From RGIG4140 sp045614025 (GTDB lineage Bacteria > Pseudomonadota > Alphaproteobacteria > CAAHEQ01 > UBA3637): 64,000 bases of DNA. The translations under genes were made by a program, and so were the position numbers. The notes under the pieces were generated by a model. It had not been told where the DNA came from. It was given only the letters and a program-made list of their open reading frames with translations, and made no database searches. The stretch spans positions 1 through 64,000 of the forward strand of contig JAZLCE010000027.1 of assembly GCA_045614025.1 (NCBI GenBank), given 5' to 3'. This document shows, piece by piece, positions 50,967 to 60,501 of this stretch (position 1 is the first letter of the stretch; the number at the start of each line of letters is the position of its first letter).

Positions 50967-53390
50967 ATGAAAAAATACGAATTATCAGTTCAGGAAATTT
51001 ATAAAGAAAGTCAATTAAGTGACGAAGATTTAAAAGATTTTCCAAAAGACAGCCCCATTTTAGGGCAAGATCAAGCATTAGAAGCCATCAATTTTGGCGC
51101 GAAAATAAAAGCCAGTGGCTACAATGTTTTTTGCACGGGACCAAAAGGTGTTGGAAGAACCGTTTTAACTCTTCAAACCTTGAAAAACTTTGCCGCCACA
51201 CAAAAAACGCCTGATGATTGGTGTTTTATTCATAATTTTGAAACACCACACCAACCAATCGCTCTTAACTTTCAAGCTGGACAAGGCAAAACTTTTGTGC
51301 GTGACATCAAAAAAATGTCTAACGCGCTTCGGATGCATTTAACATCTTTATTCACTGATGAATCATATAAAATCCAAGTTGCCCATCTTGAACATCAATG
51401 TGCGAAAGAAAAAGAAAATTATTTTTCTGTTCTTCAAAAAGCAGTTGAAGATAAAAACGTGACATTAATGCGTGTTCCAACAGGCGTTACTGTTGCACCA
51501 GTTAAAAAAGGAAAAATTTTAACTCCAGCCGCTTTTAATAAATTACCAAAAGAAGAAAGAAAATCTATTTTAGATCAATTAAAAGCTGCTCAAAAGAAAT
51601 TAGAAGCAACGATTCAAGATACGCCTAATTGGGATACCGCTATGCAAATGGCTTTAGAACAGCTTCATGTGGATATGGCATCAAAAGTTTTAAATACCAT
51701 TATAAATCCCGTAAAAAAAACTTATCAAAAAAACAATCAAATTCAAATTTACTTAGAATCCATTCGAGTTGATATTTTAGATAATATCGCCTTATTAGCG
51801 GCACAAAGTAACGAAACAAACATTGAAATGATCACAGAGCAAATCAATGATATGTTTGCAAGATATGCTGTTAATCTTTTTGTTTCACATAAACCAGATT
51901 CTGGCGCTCCAGTTATTCATTTAAACCATCCAACGCTTTCTAATTTAGTTGGAAAAATTGAGCGTCAACAACATTTAGGTTCATTAACAACCGACTTCTC
52001 ACTTATCCGCCCTGGCGCACTTCATTTAGCCAATGGTGGTTTTTTAGTTATTGAAGCCAGAGAATTATTGCAAAATGAACACACATGGAATGCCTTAAAA
52101 CGGGCTTTATTTTCAAAACAAATTAAAATTGAATCTGGCACAGATGATAATTCTGTTTTCACCATTGTTTCATTAACCCCTGCAATTATTCCGCTTTCAA
52201 TCAAAGTTGTTTTAATCGGCGAAACAGAACTTTATTATCTTTTAATGGATAGAGATGATGAATTTGGCGAATTATTTAAAATTCAATCCAGATTCGCTGA
52301 AAAATTAGAACGCACAAGAGAAAATGAAAAAATTTATGCTCAAATTTTAACAAATTTTGCAAGAAATGAAAAATTAAAACAATTTTCCCCAAATGCAATG
52401 CGCCGAATCATGGAATATACCTCTCGTTTATCTGGGGATAACACTTATTTAAGCACATTTATGACACACGTAAACGATTTAATGCGTGAAGCAAACTTTT
52501 TTGCATTACAAGCTAGAGCCAAACAAGTTGAAGTAACTCATATTAACAAAGCACTTGAAGCAAAAAGAAGTCGATCAGGATATATGCAAAAAGAAATGAT
52601 GGAAATGATTAAAAAAGGAACAATTTCAATTTCCACTACCGGCAAAAATGTTGGTCAATTAAATGCTCTTGTTGTGCATGATTATGGTTCTTTTTCATTT
52701 GGACGCCCTAATAAAGTAACATGCCAAGTTAGACTGGGTCATGGAGACTTAATTGACGTTGAAAGAGAAGCTGAACTTGGCGGATCTTTACACTCAAAAG
52801 GTGTTTTAATTCTCTCGTCCTTTTTAGCTGGCCGTTTTTCAAAAGGCGAACCTTTATCTCTTGATGCTTCTTTGGTATTTGAACAATCATATTCCGAATT
52901 AGACGGAGATTCAGCCTCTTCAACAGAACTTTACTGTTTGCTTTCTGCTGTTGGTGATATCCCAATTAATCAATCAATTGCTGCCACTGGATCTGTTAAT
53001 CAATTAGGCCATATTCAAGCAGTTGGCGCAGTGAATGAAAAAATTGAAGGATATTTTACCGTTTGTAAACAAAAAGGGTTAACAGGGGAACAAGGTGTTA
53101 TTATTCCACGTTCAATTGTTCATAACCTGATGCTTAAACCTGAAGTTGTTAGCGCTGTTAAAGAGGGCAAATTCCATATTTATGCTGTCAACACGGTTGA
53201 TGAAGGTATGGAAATTTTAACTGGATTACCTGCAGGTAATATTGACAAAAATGGATTATACCCACCTAAAAGTATTAATGGAATTATTGCCAAACGCTTA
53301 AATGATTTTTTCAAAAAATCTCAAGAAGCTGAAAATAATTCAAAACCAATTAAAAAAACGATTAAAACAACAAAAAAGGGGCGGAAATAA
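50967..53390 (+). CDS. Lon-like ATP-dependent protease (AAA_32 type)
   Basis: The 807-residue protein belongs to the Lon-related group (LonH/YcbZ-like) that lacks the classical Lon N-terminal domain. An N-terminal AAA part contains GYNVFCTGPKGVGRTVL, whose Walker A ends in RT rather than KT/KS. A long insert and the AAA core with SLIRPGALHLANGGFLVIEA follow. The C-terminal S16 protease domain has the catalytic Ser in DGDSASSTEL (about residue 649) and Lys in GAVNEKIEGYF (about 690). It probably degrades damaged proteins. ATG 50967 follows GGGAGACATAAA. A terminator overlaps its stop codon. Confidence 0.88.
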   Translation: MKKYELSVQEIYKESQLSDEDLKDFPKDSPILGQDQALEAINFGAKIKASGYNVFCTGPKGVGRTVLTLQTLKNFAATQKTPDDWCFIHNFETPHQPIALNFQAGQGKTFVRDIKKMSNALRMHLTSLFTDESYKIQVAHLEHQCAKEKENYFSVLQKAVEDKNVTLMRVPTGVTVAPVKKGKILTPAAFNKLPKEERKSILDQLKAAQKKLEATIQDTPNWDTAMQMALEQLHVDMASKVLNTIINPVKKTYQKNNQIQIYLESIRVDILDNIALLAAQSNETNIEMITEQINDMFARYAVNLFVSHKPDSGAPVIHLNHPTLSNLVGKIERQQHLGSLTTDFSLIRPGALHLANGGFLVIEARELLQNEHTWNALKRALFSKQIKIESGTDDNSVFTIVSLTPAIIPLSIKVVLIGETELYYLLMDRDDEFGELFKIQSRFAEKLERTRENEKIYAQILTNFARNEKLKQFSPNAMRRIMEYTSRLSGDNTYLSTFMTHVNDLMREANFFALQARAKQVEVTHINKALEAKRSRSGYMQKEMMEMIKKGTISISTTGKNVGQLNALVVHDYGSFSFGRPNKVTCQVRLGHGDLIDVEREAELGGSLHSKGVLILSSFLAGRFSKGEPLSLDASLVFEQSYSELDGDSASSTELYCLLSAVGDIPINQSIAATGSVNQLGHIQAVGAVNEKIEGYFTVCKQKGLTGEQGVIIPRSIVHNLMLKPEVVSAVKEGKFHIYAVNTVDEGMEILTGLPAGNIDKNGLYPPKSINGIIAKRLNDFFKKSQEAENNSKPIKKTIKTTKKGRK

Positions 53391-53405
53391 TCCGCTCTTT
53401 TTTTT
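53381..53405 (+). terminator. Terminator overlapping the stop codon of the Lon-like gene
   Basis: GCGGA (53381-53385) pairs with TCCGC (53391-53395) across a loop that contains the TAA stop (53388-53390), and T residues follow. The hairpin thus uses coding sequence. Confidence 0.75.
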
Positions 53406-53421
53406 ATAATCACTTAAAAAA

Positions 53422-55071
53422 TTATTCTCGTTCTAGTTGTTTAATAATGCGAATTGGAATAAAAGATCTTTGTTGACGGGTTAATGTTTCTTGAAAAGAT
53501 AAACCCGTTTCATCCATGCCGCGCTCAAAACACTTTCCAAGAACTTCCATTGTAAAACGAGAAGCCTTATTGCGCTTTTTCTTTACTTTATTAAACTGAC
53601 GCGCAATAATTGAAAAATCTTCTTTTTGTATGGGCAAAAATCCTTTGTGATTTAACATAAAATCCATTAATTTTGCGGCAAGAGGTGTTCTTTGGATATA
53701 ATATAAAACATTTTTAAACGTATCTCTTCTAATATTTCTTAAAATACGATGACTTTCAAACGGGGGCAATGTTAGTGTGGATAATTTATCCCATAATAAT
53801 TTTGCAATAGGTAAATTTCTTTTACGCAACGCCAATAAAACTGGATTTTCTTTCTTTTTATTATATGCTTGAAACCAAAATGGATTATGTTTCGTTAATA
53901 AATCAACCATTTCTTTATCATCATTTTGAATAGCAATATGAATTAAAAAATCACCCTCTTTATTCTTAAAAGATAAAATTTCATCACCTCGGCTAATTAA
54001 ATCTTTCATCCCAGCAACATCTTTTAAACGAACTAATTTTTCTTGAGTTGAAAAATTTTTAATACTGGTTAAAACATATTTTTTATACTCGTTAAGTAAA
54101 TTATATCCAACTTCTTGTTTTGCCTTAATGCTTTTTTGATCTGAGAACAAAGGAAGCAAATCTTTTAATTTTTTTCGCCCATTAAATTTAAAATAAAGTT
54201 GCACAAATTCAACAATAAACGATGTGATAAAAGACCCTTCTGGTGTTTTTGCAAACTCGGGTGAAGCATCACAAAAATATCCCCTAAAATGATGATCATC
54301 TGTTTCAACTGATAACATCTTTTCCGCAGAAAGAACCATTTCATTTTCTCTTAAAAAAGCAATAGCCCCTTGAGCTTGATTTCTTTTTTTCGTGTTAATA
54401 AATGCATGAAAATTTTTATGATGCCAATTAACTTCTTTTTGTTTATCAGAATATGAAACAAGATGAACTATACTTGTTTTTGATTTTTGCATAAAGAAAC
54501 GACTAGATGTTGCAAGTGTTGTAAATGAACTTAAAATTGATTCCTTTTCATTTGAAGAAAAATTCATTGTTTTTAATTTTTTTTCAAATCGTTCAGCCAT
54601 ATCATAAGCAACAAAACCACCATAACAAAAAGTAACAATCAATAACCGATTAAGTGTTGAACAAATTTCAGTAGCACTTTTTTGTTCACCAGTTTCATTA
54701 AAAAGTATCGGCATAAAAAATGAATCAAAAAAGGAAGAAAAATCTGCATCTTGAGGAAAATCTGTCATTGGTATAGATGCTTTTAAATCTGTCAACAACT
54801 TTGCCTTTTTTAAACTTTTTAAACGATGTGTTGGCACGCCAGCGTCATTATAATAAGCGCATAAAACTTTTGTATCTTGGGGAAGATTATCCCCCATTGT
54901 CATTAAAAATCTTTTTGCACATCCATTCGCATGATAAGGTGTATCAACCATACCACCAGGAAAAATTAAAACAATATTCCCTGTTTTAGGAAATGAAAAA
55001 TCCTTTTCCTCTTTCCAACGTGTTAAAGGAACTGATAAATCGCGATACCCTAAAGAAATTTTATTTAGCAT
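53422..55071 (-). CDS. Ankyrin-repeat protein with hydrolase-like N-terminal domain
   Basis: The 549-residue protein has an alpha/beta-hydrolase-like head (about 30-290). It includes NIVLIFPGGMVDTPYHANGC and the elbow TFCYGGFVAY (147-156), where Cys149 takes the nucleophile place as in dienelactone hydrolases. A DDHHFRG segment (258-264) could give the acid and His. Residues 354-430 look like two ankyrin repeats (GDFLIHIAIQNDDKEMVDLL, then PVLLALRKRNLPIAKLL). No signal peptide or membrane segment is seen. Ankyrin proteins are frequent effectors in host-associated bacteria, but the function here is unknown. It starts 12 nt after dnaJ on the same strand, with no good ribosome site. Confidence 0.7.
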   Translation of the reverse strand: MLNKISLGYRDLSVPLTRWKEEKDFSFPKTGNIVLIFPGGMVDTPYHANGCAKRFLMTMGDNLPQDTKVLCAYYNDAGVPTHRLKSLKKAKLLTDLKASIPMTDFPQDADFSSFFDSFFMPILFNETGEQKSATEICSTLNRLLIVTFCYGGFVAYDMAERFEKKLKTMNFSSNEKESILSSFTTLATSSRFFMQKSKTSIVHLVSYSDKQKEVNWHHKNFHAFINTKKRNQAQGAIAFLRENEMVLSAEKMLSVETDDHHFRGYFCDASPEFAKTPEGSFITSFIVEFVQLYFKFNGRKKLKDLLPLFSDQKSIKAKQEVGYNLLNEYKKYVLTSIKNFSTQEKLVRLKDVAGMKDLISRGDEILSFKNKEGDFLIHIAIQNDDKEMVDLLTKHNPFWFQAYNKKKENPVLLALRKRNLPIAKLLWDKLSTLTLPPFESHRILRNIRRDTFKNVLYYIQRTPLAAKLMDFMLNHKGFLPIQKEDFSIIARQFNKVKKKRNKASRFTMEVLGKCFERGMDETGLSFQETLTRQQRSFIPIRIIKQLERE

Positions 55072-55082
55072 TTTTAAAAAAA

Positions 55083-56216
55083 TTAAATATTATCCCATAA
55101 TTTTTTTATTTGCGATAAAAAGTCAGTGCATGCTTCTTGCGTTTCTTCTTTTGATTCTTTTGCAAACTCTTTAAGTAATTCTTTTTGCTTTTGAGTTAAA
55201 TGTTTAGGCGTTTCAACTTTTAAAGAAACATATAAATCACCAAAAGAAGCGCTTTTTAAAATAGGCATTCCCTTCCCTTTTAATTTAACTTGATGCCCTG
55301 ATTGAGTGCCAGCTTTAATTTCAAGTTTTTCTGTTTTTCCACTCATTGTTGGAACATCAATCATTCCACCTAAAGCAGCTGTTGTCATCGGGATAGGAAT
55401 TTCGCAATAAAGATTTGCACCTTCACGTTCAAAAATTTCATGAGGTTTAACCGTTAAGAAAACATATAAATCGCCAGCCGTTCCACCATTTTGCCCCACA
55501 TGACCTTCACCAGATAAACGCATTCTAATACCAGAATCAATTCCCTTAGGAACATTAACTTCCAAAGTTCTTTTTTTGCGAATACGCCCTGTTCCTTTGC
55601 ACTTTGAACAAGGATCTTTAACTTTTTTACCCGTTCCATTACATGTTGGACATTCAGTATCTACAACAAAAAAGCCCTGACGTTGACGAATATGACCATA
55701 TCCACCACAAGTATCACATTGATCTAAACTCTTACCACCTTTACCAGAACAATCATCACATGAAACATATGTTTCAACATCAATTGATTTTTTAATTCCA
55801 TCATAAGCTTCTTGCAAAGATATTTCTAAATCATATCTCAAATCTGATCCCCGATTTGCTCTTGGCTCACCACCTGAACGAGCTCTTCCTGTGAATCCAG
55901 AAAACATTTCTTCAAAAATGCTTTCAAATCCTGTACCTGAAAAATCAAACCCTCCGAAACCTGAAGCGCCTCCGGCACCTCCCATTCCGCTTGTATAAGC
56001 TTGGTGACCATATCGATCATAAGCAGCTCGCTTTTGATCATCTTTCAACACTTCATAAGCTTCATTAATTTCTTTAAATTTTGCTTCTGCAGCTGTATCC
56101 CCTGGATGATAATCAGGGTGACACTCTTTAGCTTTTACACGAAAAGCTCTTTTAATTTCATCAAAAGAGGCGGATTTTTCAACGCCCAATAAATCATAAT
56201 AATTTTGTGTTGTCAC
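55083..56216 (-). CDS. dnaJ: Chaperone protein DnaJ
   Basis: The 377-residue type I Hsp40 has a J domain with HPD (KECHPDYHPGD), a Gly/Phe-rich region (GMGGAGGASGFGGFDFSGTGF), and four zinc-binding repeats (CDDCSGKG, CDTCGGYG, CPTCNGTG, CSKCKGTG). Two C-terminal substrate domains follow. It delivers clients to DnaK. The start is a GTG at 56216 with AAAAAAGGTAAAGCTA upstream. It lies downstream of dnaK but past a terminator, with its own sigma70-type promoter, so the two are not strictly one operon. Confidence 0.97.
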   Translation of the reverse strand: MTTQNYYDLLGVEKSASFDEIKRAFRVKAKECHPDYHPGDTAAEAKFKEINEAYEVLKDDQKRAAYDRYGHQAYTSGMGGAGGASGFGGFDFSGTGFESIFEEMFSGFTGRARSGGEPRANRGSDLRYDLEISLQEAYDGIKKSIDVETYVSCDDCSGKGGKSLDQCDTCGGYGHIRQRQGFFVVDTECPTCNGTGKKVKDPCSKCKGTGRIRKKRTLEVNVPKGIDSGIRMRLSGEGHVGQNGGTAGDLYVFLTVKPHEIFEREGANLYCEIPIPMTTAALGGMIDVPTMSGKTEKLEIKAGTQSGHQVKLKGKGMPILKSASFGDLYVSLKVETPKHLTQKQKELLKEFAKESKEETQEACTDFLSQIKKLWDNI

Positions 56217-56249
56217 TAGCTTTACCTTTTTTAAAGTTTATTTTTCATA

Positions 56250-56278
56250 AGCATATCATTTTATGCTTAATTTTGCAA
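56250..56278 (-). promoter_or_regulatory. Promoter for dnaJ
   Basis: On the minus strand TTGCAA (56273-56278) and TATGCT (56250-56255) are 17 nt apart, between the dnaK terminator and the dnaJ start. It fits the housekeeping rather than the RpoH pattern. Confidence 0.6.
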
Positions 56279-56303
56279 GACCCATCCTTTGCCTTTTATA
56301 AAG

Positions 56304-56335
56304 AAAAAAAGAGGCGTTGAGTAAAACTCAACACC
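56304..56335 (-). terminator. Terminator of dnaK
   Basis: GTTGAGT (56316-56322) pairs with ACTCAAC (56326-56332), extended by G-C pairs; on the minus strand a T run follows (A run at 56304-56310). Confidence 0.85.
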
Positions 56336-56358
56336 CCCTTTTGTTAAGTTGAAAAATC

Positions 56359-58263
56359 TTATTTTTTCACTTCTTCAAAATCTGCATCCACAACTGTGTC
56401 ATCAGCTTTTTGTTCAGCACCTGTATCAGCCCCTTGTGCACCTTCAGCACCTTGAGCTTGACTTGCTTTATACATGGCTTCACCTAATTTTAAAGAAGCT
56501 TGAGTTAAAGCATTTGTTTTTTCTTTAATGCGTTCCGCATCATTGCTATCTAAAACATCTTTTAACTCTTGAACAGCTTTTTCAATTCCTTCTTTTTCAG
56601 AAGCACCAATTTTATCTCCATGTTCTTTAAGTTGTTTTTCTGTTTCATGGATCATTGCATCAGCATGGTTTCTTGCTTCAATTGCTTCTTTAATTTTTTT
56701 ATCTTCTTCAGCATGTTGTTCAGCTTCTTTAATCATTTTTTCAATATCATCATCTTTTAAACCACCAGATGCTTGAATACGAATATTTTGTTCTTTCCCT
56801 GTTGCTTTATCTTTAGCTGAAACATTAACGATACCATTTGCATCAATATCAAATGTTACTTCAATTTGAGGCATACCGCGTGGTGCAGGTGGAATACCAA
56901 TTAAATCAAATTGACCAAGCAACTTGTTATCACGAGCCATTTCACGTTCTCCTTGGTGAACACGAATTGTCACAGCTGTTTGGCCATCTTCTGCTGTTGA
57001 GAAAACTTGACTTTTCTTTGTTGGAATAGTTGTGTTTCTATCAATCAAACGAGTAAATACACCACCCAATGTTTCAATACCAAGAGATAATGGAGTTACA
57101 TCAAGTAACAACACATCTTTTACATCACCTTTTAAAACACCACCTTGAATAGCTGCACCCATTGCAACAACTTCATCTGGGTTCACACCTTTATGAGGTT
57201 CTTTTCCAAAGAAATCTTTCACAATTTCTTGAACTTTTGGCATACGTGTCATACCACCAACCAAAATAACTTCATCAATGTTTGAACGTGAAAGACCAGC
57301 ATCTTTTAATGCTTTTTCCATTGGACCTTTTGTTCTTTCAAGCAAATCTTCAACCAAGCTTTCAAGTTTGGCGCGTGTTAATGAAACATTTAAATGTTTT
57401 GGACCTGTAGCATCAGCCGTAATAAATGGCAAATTAATATCTGTTTGTGTTGCAGATGAAAGTTCGATTTTTGCTTTTTCAGCAGCTTCTTTCAAACGTT
57501 GCAAAGCCATACGATCTTTTCTTAAATCAATATCATTTTCTTTTTTGAATTCGTCTGCTAAATAATCCATGATGCGAGCATCAAAATCTTCACCACCTAA
57601 GAATGTATCCCCGTTTGTGGCTTTAACTTCAAAAACACCATCACCGATTTCCAAAATTGAAACGTCAAATGTACCACCACCTAAGTCATAAACAGCAATC
57701 ATACCAGATTTCTTTTGATCCATACCATAAGCCAAAGCAGCTGCTGTTGGTTCATTAATGATACGAAGAACTTCAAGACCTGCAATTTTACCAGCATCTT
57801 TTGTTGCTTGACGTTGTGAGTCATCAAAATAAGCAGGAACAGTAATAATAGCTTGTGTGATTTTTTCACCTAAATAGCTTTCAGCATCTTCTTTTAATTT
57901 TTGAAGAACGAAAGCAGAAATTTGACTTGGTGCATATTTTTTATCATTGACATCAACCCAAGCATCGCCATTATCTCCTTCAACAATTTTATAAGGAACT
58001 AATCCTTTATCTCTTTCAACCATTTTATCATTAAAACGGCGACCAATTAAACGTTTAATTGAAAATAACGTTCCACCAGGATTTGTTACAGCTTGGCGTT
58101 TTGCAGCTTGGCCAACCAAACGTTCACCTTTTGATGTGAATGCAATCATAGATGGCGTTGTTCTAGCACCTTCTCTATTTTCAAGCACTTTACCATCTTT
58201 ACCATCCATAATGGCCATACATGAGTTTGTTGTTCCTAAGTCAATTCCTAAAATTTTAGACAT
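56359..58263 (-). CDS. dnaK: Chaperone protein DnaK (Hsp70)
   Basis: The 634-residue Hsp70 has the ATPase domain (1-385) with GIDLGTTNSC, the phosphate and adenosine motifs DLGGGTFDVSILE and ILVGGMTRMPKVQ, the hydrophobic linker DVLLLDVTPLSLGIETLGG, and the substrate domain and lid. It folds new and stressed proteins with DnaJ and works with ClpB. AAAGGAGAAGATAA precedes ATG 58263. An RpoH-type promoter lies about 45 nt upstream. grpE is not in the window. Confidence 0.98.
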   Translation of the reverse strand: MSKILGIDLGTTNSCMAIMDGKDGKVLENREGARTTPSMIAFTSKGERLVGQAAKRQAVTNPGGTLFSIKRLIGRRFNDKMVERDKGLVPYKIVEGDNGDAWVDVNDKKYAPSQISAFVLQKLKEDAESYLGEKITQAIITVPAYFDDSQRQATKDAGKIAGLEVLRIINEPTAAALAYGMDQKKSGMIAVYDLGGGTFDVSILEIGDGVFEVKATNGDTFLGGEDFDARIMDYLADEFKKENDIDLRKDRMALQRLKEAAEKAKIELSSATQTDINLPFITADATGPKHLNVSLTRAKLESLVEDLLERTKGPMEKALKDAGLSRSNIDEVILVGGMTRMPKVQEIVKDFFGKEPHKGVNPDEVVAMGAAIQGGVLKGDVKDVLLLDVTPLSLGIETLGGVFTRLIDRNTTIPTKKSQVFSTAEDGQTAVTIRVHQGEREMARDNKLLGQFDLIGIPPAPRGMPQIEVTFDIDANGIVNVSAKDKATGKEQNIRIQASGGLKDDDIEKMIKEAEQHAEEDKKIKEAIEARNHADAMIHETEKQLKEHGDKIGASEKEGIEKAVQELKDVLDSNDAERIKEKTNALTQASLKLGEAMYKASQAQGAEGAQGADTGAEQKADDTVVDADFEEVKK

Positions 58264-58304
58264 TTATCTTCTCCTTTATATATATCTTTTTTTTGATGAA
58301 ACTT

Positions 58305-58333
58305 ATATAGGTCATAACATTGTATTTTTCAAC
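58305..58333 (-). promoter_or_regulatory. RpoH (heat shock) promoter of dnaK
   Basis: On the minus strand GTTGAA (58328-58333) is followed after 16 nt by CCTATAT (58305-58311). Spacing and -10 element match the clpB promoter; the first -35 base differs (G for C). Confidence 0.75.
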
Positions 58334-58471
58334 CCCATTTTTTTAATTTTTTTTGTTTTTTTTATAAAAACAGACAATCATCTCATTTTTATATATTTTT
58401 TTATGGTTTTATCTTGAAAAAAAGATGAATTTAAGCTAATGTTTTATTTATAAAATCAAAAGGAGACGTTT

Positions 58472-58765
58472 ATGAAGAGTGAAATCGGTCGAAATTTATT
58501 TTTTCCGTTCATTTGTATTCTAATTAGTATTTATTTCTTTTATCATGGAATTGCTGGGAATCATGGAATTCACCGAATGAATGAAGTTAAAAAAGAAATT
58601 CAAACCGCTAAATCCATTCATAAAAATCTTTTAAAAGAAAAAAATCTTTTACAATCTAAAGTAAATGCTCTTTCTCCAAAGTCACTTGATATGGATCAAT
58701 TAGAAGAATCTGCTTTTCGTATTTTAAATATGGGTGATGAATCTACACTTATTATTTTTAATTAA
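58472..58765 (+). CDS. ftsB: Cell division protein FtsB (septum formation initiator)
   Basis: The 97-residue protein has one N-terminal membrane segment (about 9-26) and then GNHGIHRMNEVKKEIQTAKS, a coiled coil, and the tail LSPKSLDMDQLEESAFRILNMG. This is the alphaproteobacterial FtsB/DivIC pattern (G-x-x-x-M...L-P-x-S-L-D-x-D-x-L-E-E-x-A). It bridges FtsQ and FtsL at the division site. AAAAGGAGACGTTT precedes ATG 58472. Its 3' end overlaps the convergent small gene by 8 nt. In many relatives ftsB lies next to eno/pdhA, which are not here. Confidence 0.85.
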   Translation: MKSEIGRNLFFPFICILISIYFFYHGIAGNHGIHRMNEVKKEIQTAKSIHKNLLKEKNLLQSKVNALSPKSLDMDQLEESAFRILNMGDESTLIIFN

Positions 58766-59153
58766 TTCTCATATTAAAATTAATATTCAAATTTTTTAAA
58801 CGTTGCATTTTCTTTACCATTTGTTGTTCTTTTAATGAATAGTTAATCATTTGAACATCTGTTTTATATTTTTCATTCATCAAATTTAAAATTAAAGAAC
58901 AATCTTGATTTCGTCTTTCTTCTTTAATAACAACTAAAGGCTTATTTGGTTCCATTTCCCATTGTTTTGTTTCAATATTATAATAAACATTTCCAAGAGA
59001 AGAAACATTTTCTTTTCCTATTTTATAATGTTTAATAAATAAATTATGAGTCATCACACCTTGAAAATTTGGATGAGTTTGAAATTCATGCCACACACGT
59101 GCAATATATCCCTTAATCTTCGGGTGATCGGTATAAAAAACAACAAATCGCAT
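58758..59153 (-). CDS. Unknown 131-residue protein after the AmpG-like gene
   Basis: A small soluble protein beginning MRFVVFYTDHPKIKGYIARVW, with a central segment GNVYYNIETKQWEMEPNKPL and a charged helical tail (about 85-125). I do not recognise it. No signal peptide or membrane segment is seen. It starts 1 nt after the stop of the AmpG-like gene on the same strand, so it is probably co-transcribed. Its end overlaps ftsB on the other strand. Confidence 0.6.
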   Translation of the reverse strand: MRFVVFYTDHPKIKGYIARVWHEFQTHPNFQGVMTHNLFIKHYKIGKENVSSLGNVYYNIETKQWEMEPNKPLVVIKEERRNQDCSLILNLMNEKYKTDVQMINYSLKEQQMVKKMQRLKNLNINFNMRIN

Positions 59154-59154
59154 T

Positions 59155-60447
59155 TTATTTTTTTTCGTGAATAATTAAATAAGATAATAAACCTAGGGCT
59201 GGAAGCATTAAAACACCTGTAAATAAGAAGAAGAAAAACCATCCCATTTCTTCTGCCCAAATGCCACTATAAACAGAAATAACACTCACAGCCAACATCA
59301 TTAAACTTGTTAGTAAAGCATATTGTGTTGCTGAATATTTCTTGGAACAAAGGCCTGATAAAAAGGCAATAAAAACGGCCCCTCCCATACCTCCAACAAT
59401 ATTATCAAATAAGATAACAATTAAAAACATAATTGTTGAATGTTCAAAATATGAAAACAAGGCAAAAACAATTGATGTTAAAATTTCAACAATCCCTAAA
59501 GCCATTAAAAGCTTTAAAATTTTATACCTCATAACAAAAACACCACCAATGGCAACACCCATTAATGTGATCCACGGGCCAATAGTTCCTGAAATAAGAG
59601 CAATTTCTGCTTTTGAAAAACCTAAATCCTTATAAAAAGGAAGTGCCATTCGACCTAAAACAGCATTACATAACTTATATAAAACAATAAAAATAAGTAA
59701 AAGAGCCCATTTATTATGTTTCATAAAATCTTTAAATGGAGCAATAACCATATCATAGAAAAAATGATTATTTTCTCCTTTTTGAATTTCATGTTTTGCT
59801 TCTTTTACAAATAAACTTGCAAAAACACTTCCACATAAAATAAACCCTATGCCAGCATAGGCCATTTGCCAACCAATAAGTGCTGAAAGCGCAACAACAC
59901 CAGCACCAGCAGTGAGCATTCCCATGCGATATCCAAATTGATACATTCCAGCACCTTCACCCATCTCTTCTTTTTCAAGCGTATCAATTCTTAAAGAATC
60001 AACAACAATATCTTGGCTTGCTGCAAAAAAACCAACTAAAAAAGAAAACAAATATGTTTGAAGTGGAATAATTACAATCCCTTTATTGGTTTGCAATTCA
60101 TGCAACCAATTATTTTTATCTGGAGCATAATATGAAAGAGCTAAAACACTTAAAATTAACCCCATTTGAAACAAAATTAACCATGCCTTTTTGGCTCCAA
60201 TTTTTTCGCTTATGAAAGGTATTTTAACTTTATCAATAAAAGGAGCCCATAAAAATTTGAAATTATATGGCAACAAAACAAGTGCAAAAAAACCAATCAC
60301 ACTGAGCGAAATACCCGTATCCGCCAACCAAAGAGAAAGAGAATAGCCAATTAAACTATATGGAAGACCACAAGAAAGACCTAAAAAAAAGAAAATAAAA
60401 ACCGCTGGTTTTAAGTATCCTTTAAGTGCTTGACCCCATGTGTGCAT
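59155..60447 (-). CDS. ampG: AmpG-like MFS permease
   Basis: The 430-residue permease has about 12 membrane segments and the AmpG start pattern: FFLGLSCGLPYSLIGYSLSL followed by WL, and FALVLLPYNFKFLWAPFID. It also has ASQDIVVDSLRIDTL, typical of the AmpG branch of the major facilitator superfamily. AmpG imports anhydro-muropeptides from the periplasm for cell-wall recycling. The ATG at 60447 is chosen because TTGGAGATAAGA lies just before it; a longer frame starts at 60459. typA is upstream on the same strand. Confidence 0.88.
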   Translation of the reverse strand: MHTWGQALKGYLKPAVFIFFFLGLSCGLPYSLIGYSLSLWLADTGISLSVIGFFALVLLPYNFKFLWAPFIDKVKIPFISEKIGAKKAWLILFQMGLILSVLALSYYAPDKNNWLHELQTNKGIVIIPLQTYLFSFLVGFFAASQDIVVDSLRIDTLEKEEMGEGAGMYQFGYRMGMLTAGAGVVALSALIGWQMAYAGIGFILCGSVFASLFVKEAKHEIQKGENNHFFYDMVIAPFKDFMKHNKWALLLIFIVLYKLCNAVLGRMALPFYKDLGFSKAEIALISGTIGPWITLMGVAIGGVFVMRYKILKLLMALGIVEILTSIVFALFSYFEHSTIMFLIVILFDNIVGGMGGAVFIAFLSGLCSKKYSATQYALLTSLMMLAVSVISVYSGIWAEEMGWFFFFLFTGVLMLPALGLLSYLIIHEKK

Positions 60448-60501
60448 TCTTATCTCCAAAAGTTAAAAGAGCAAATCTTTATAGGGTTCACTCTTTTTTG
60501 A

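Noticed and set aside
21722..53790. Perfect DnaA-box sequences (TTATCCACA or its complement) at scattered places
   Set aside because: I see single copies inside genes such as zupT, the metallophosphatase gene, clpB, gyrB, batA, uup and the ankyrin gene, with no cluster and no AT-rich unwinding region, so they do not mark an origin.
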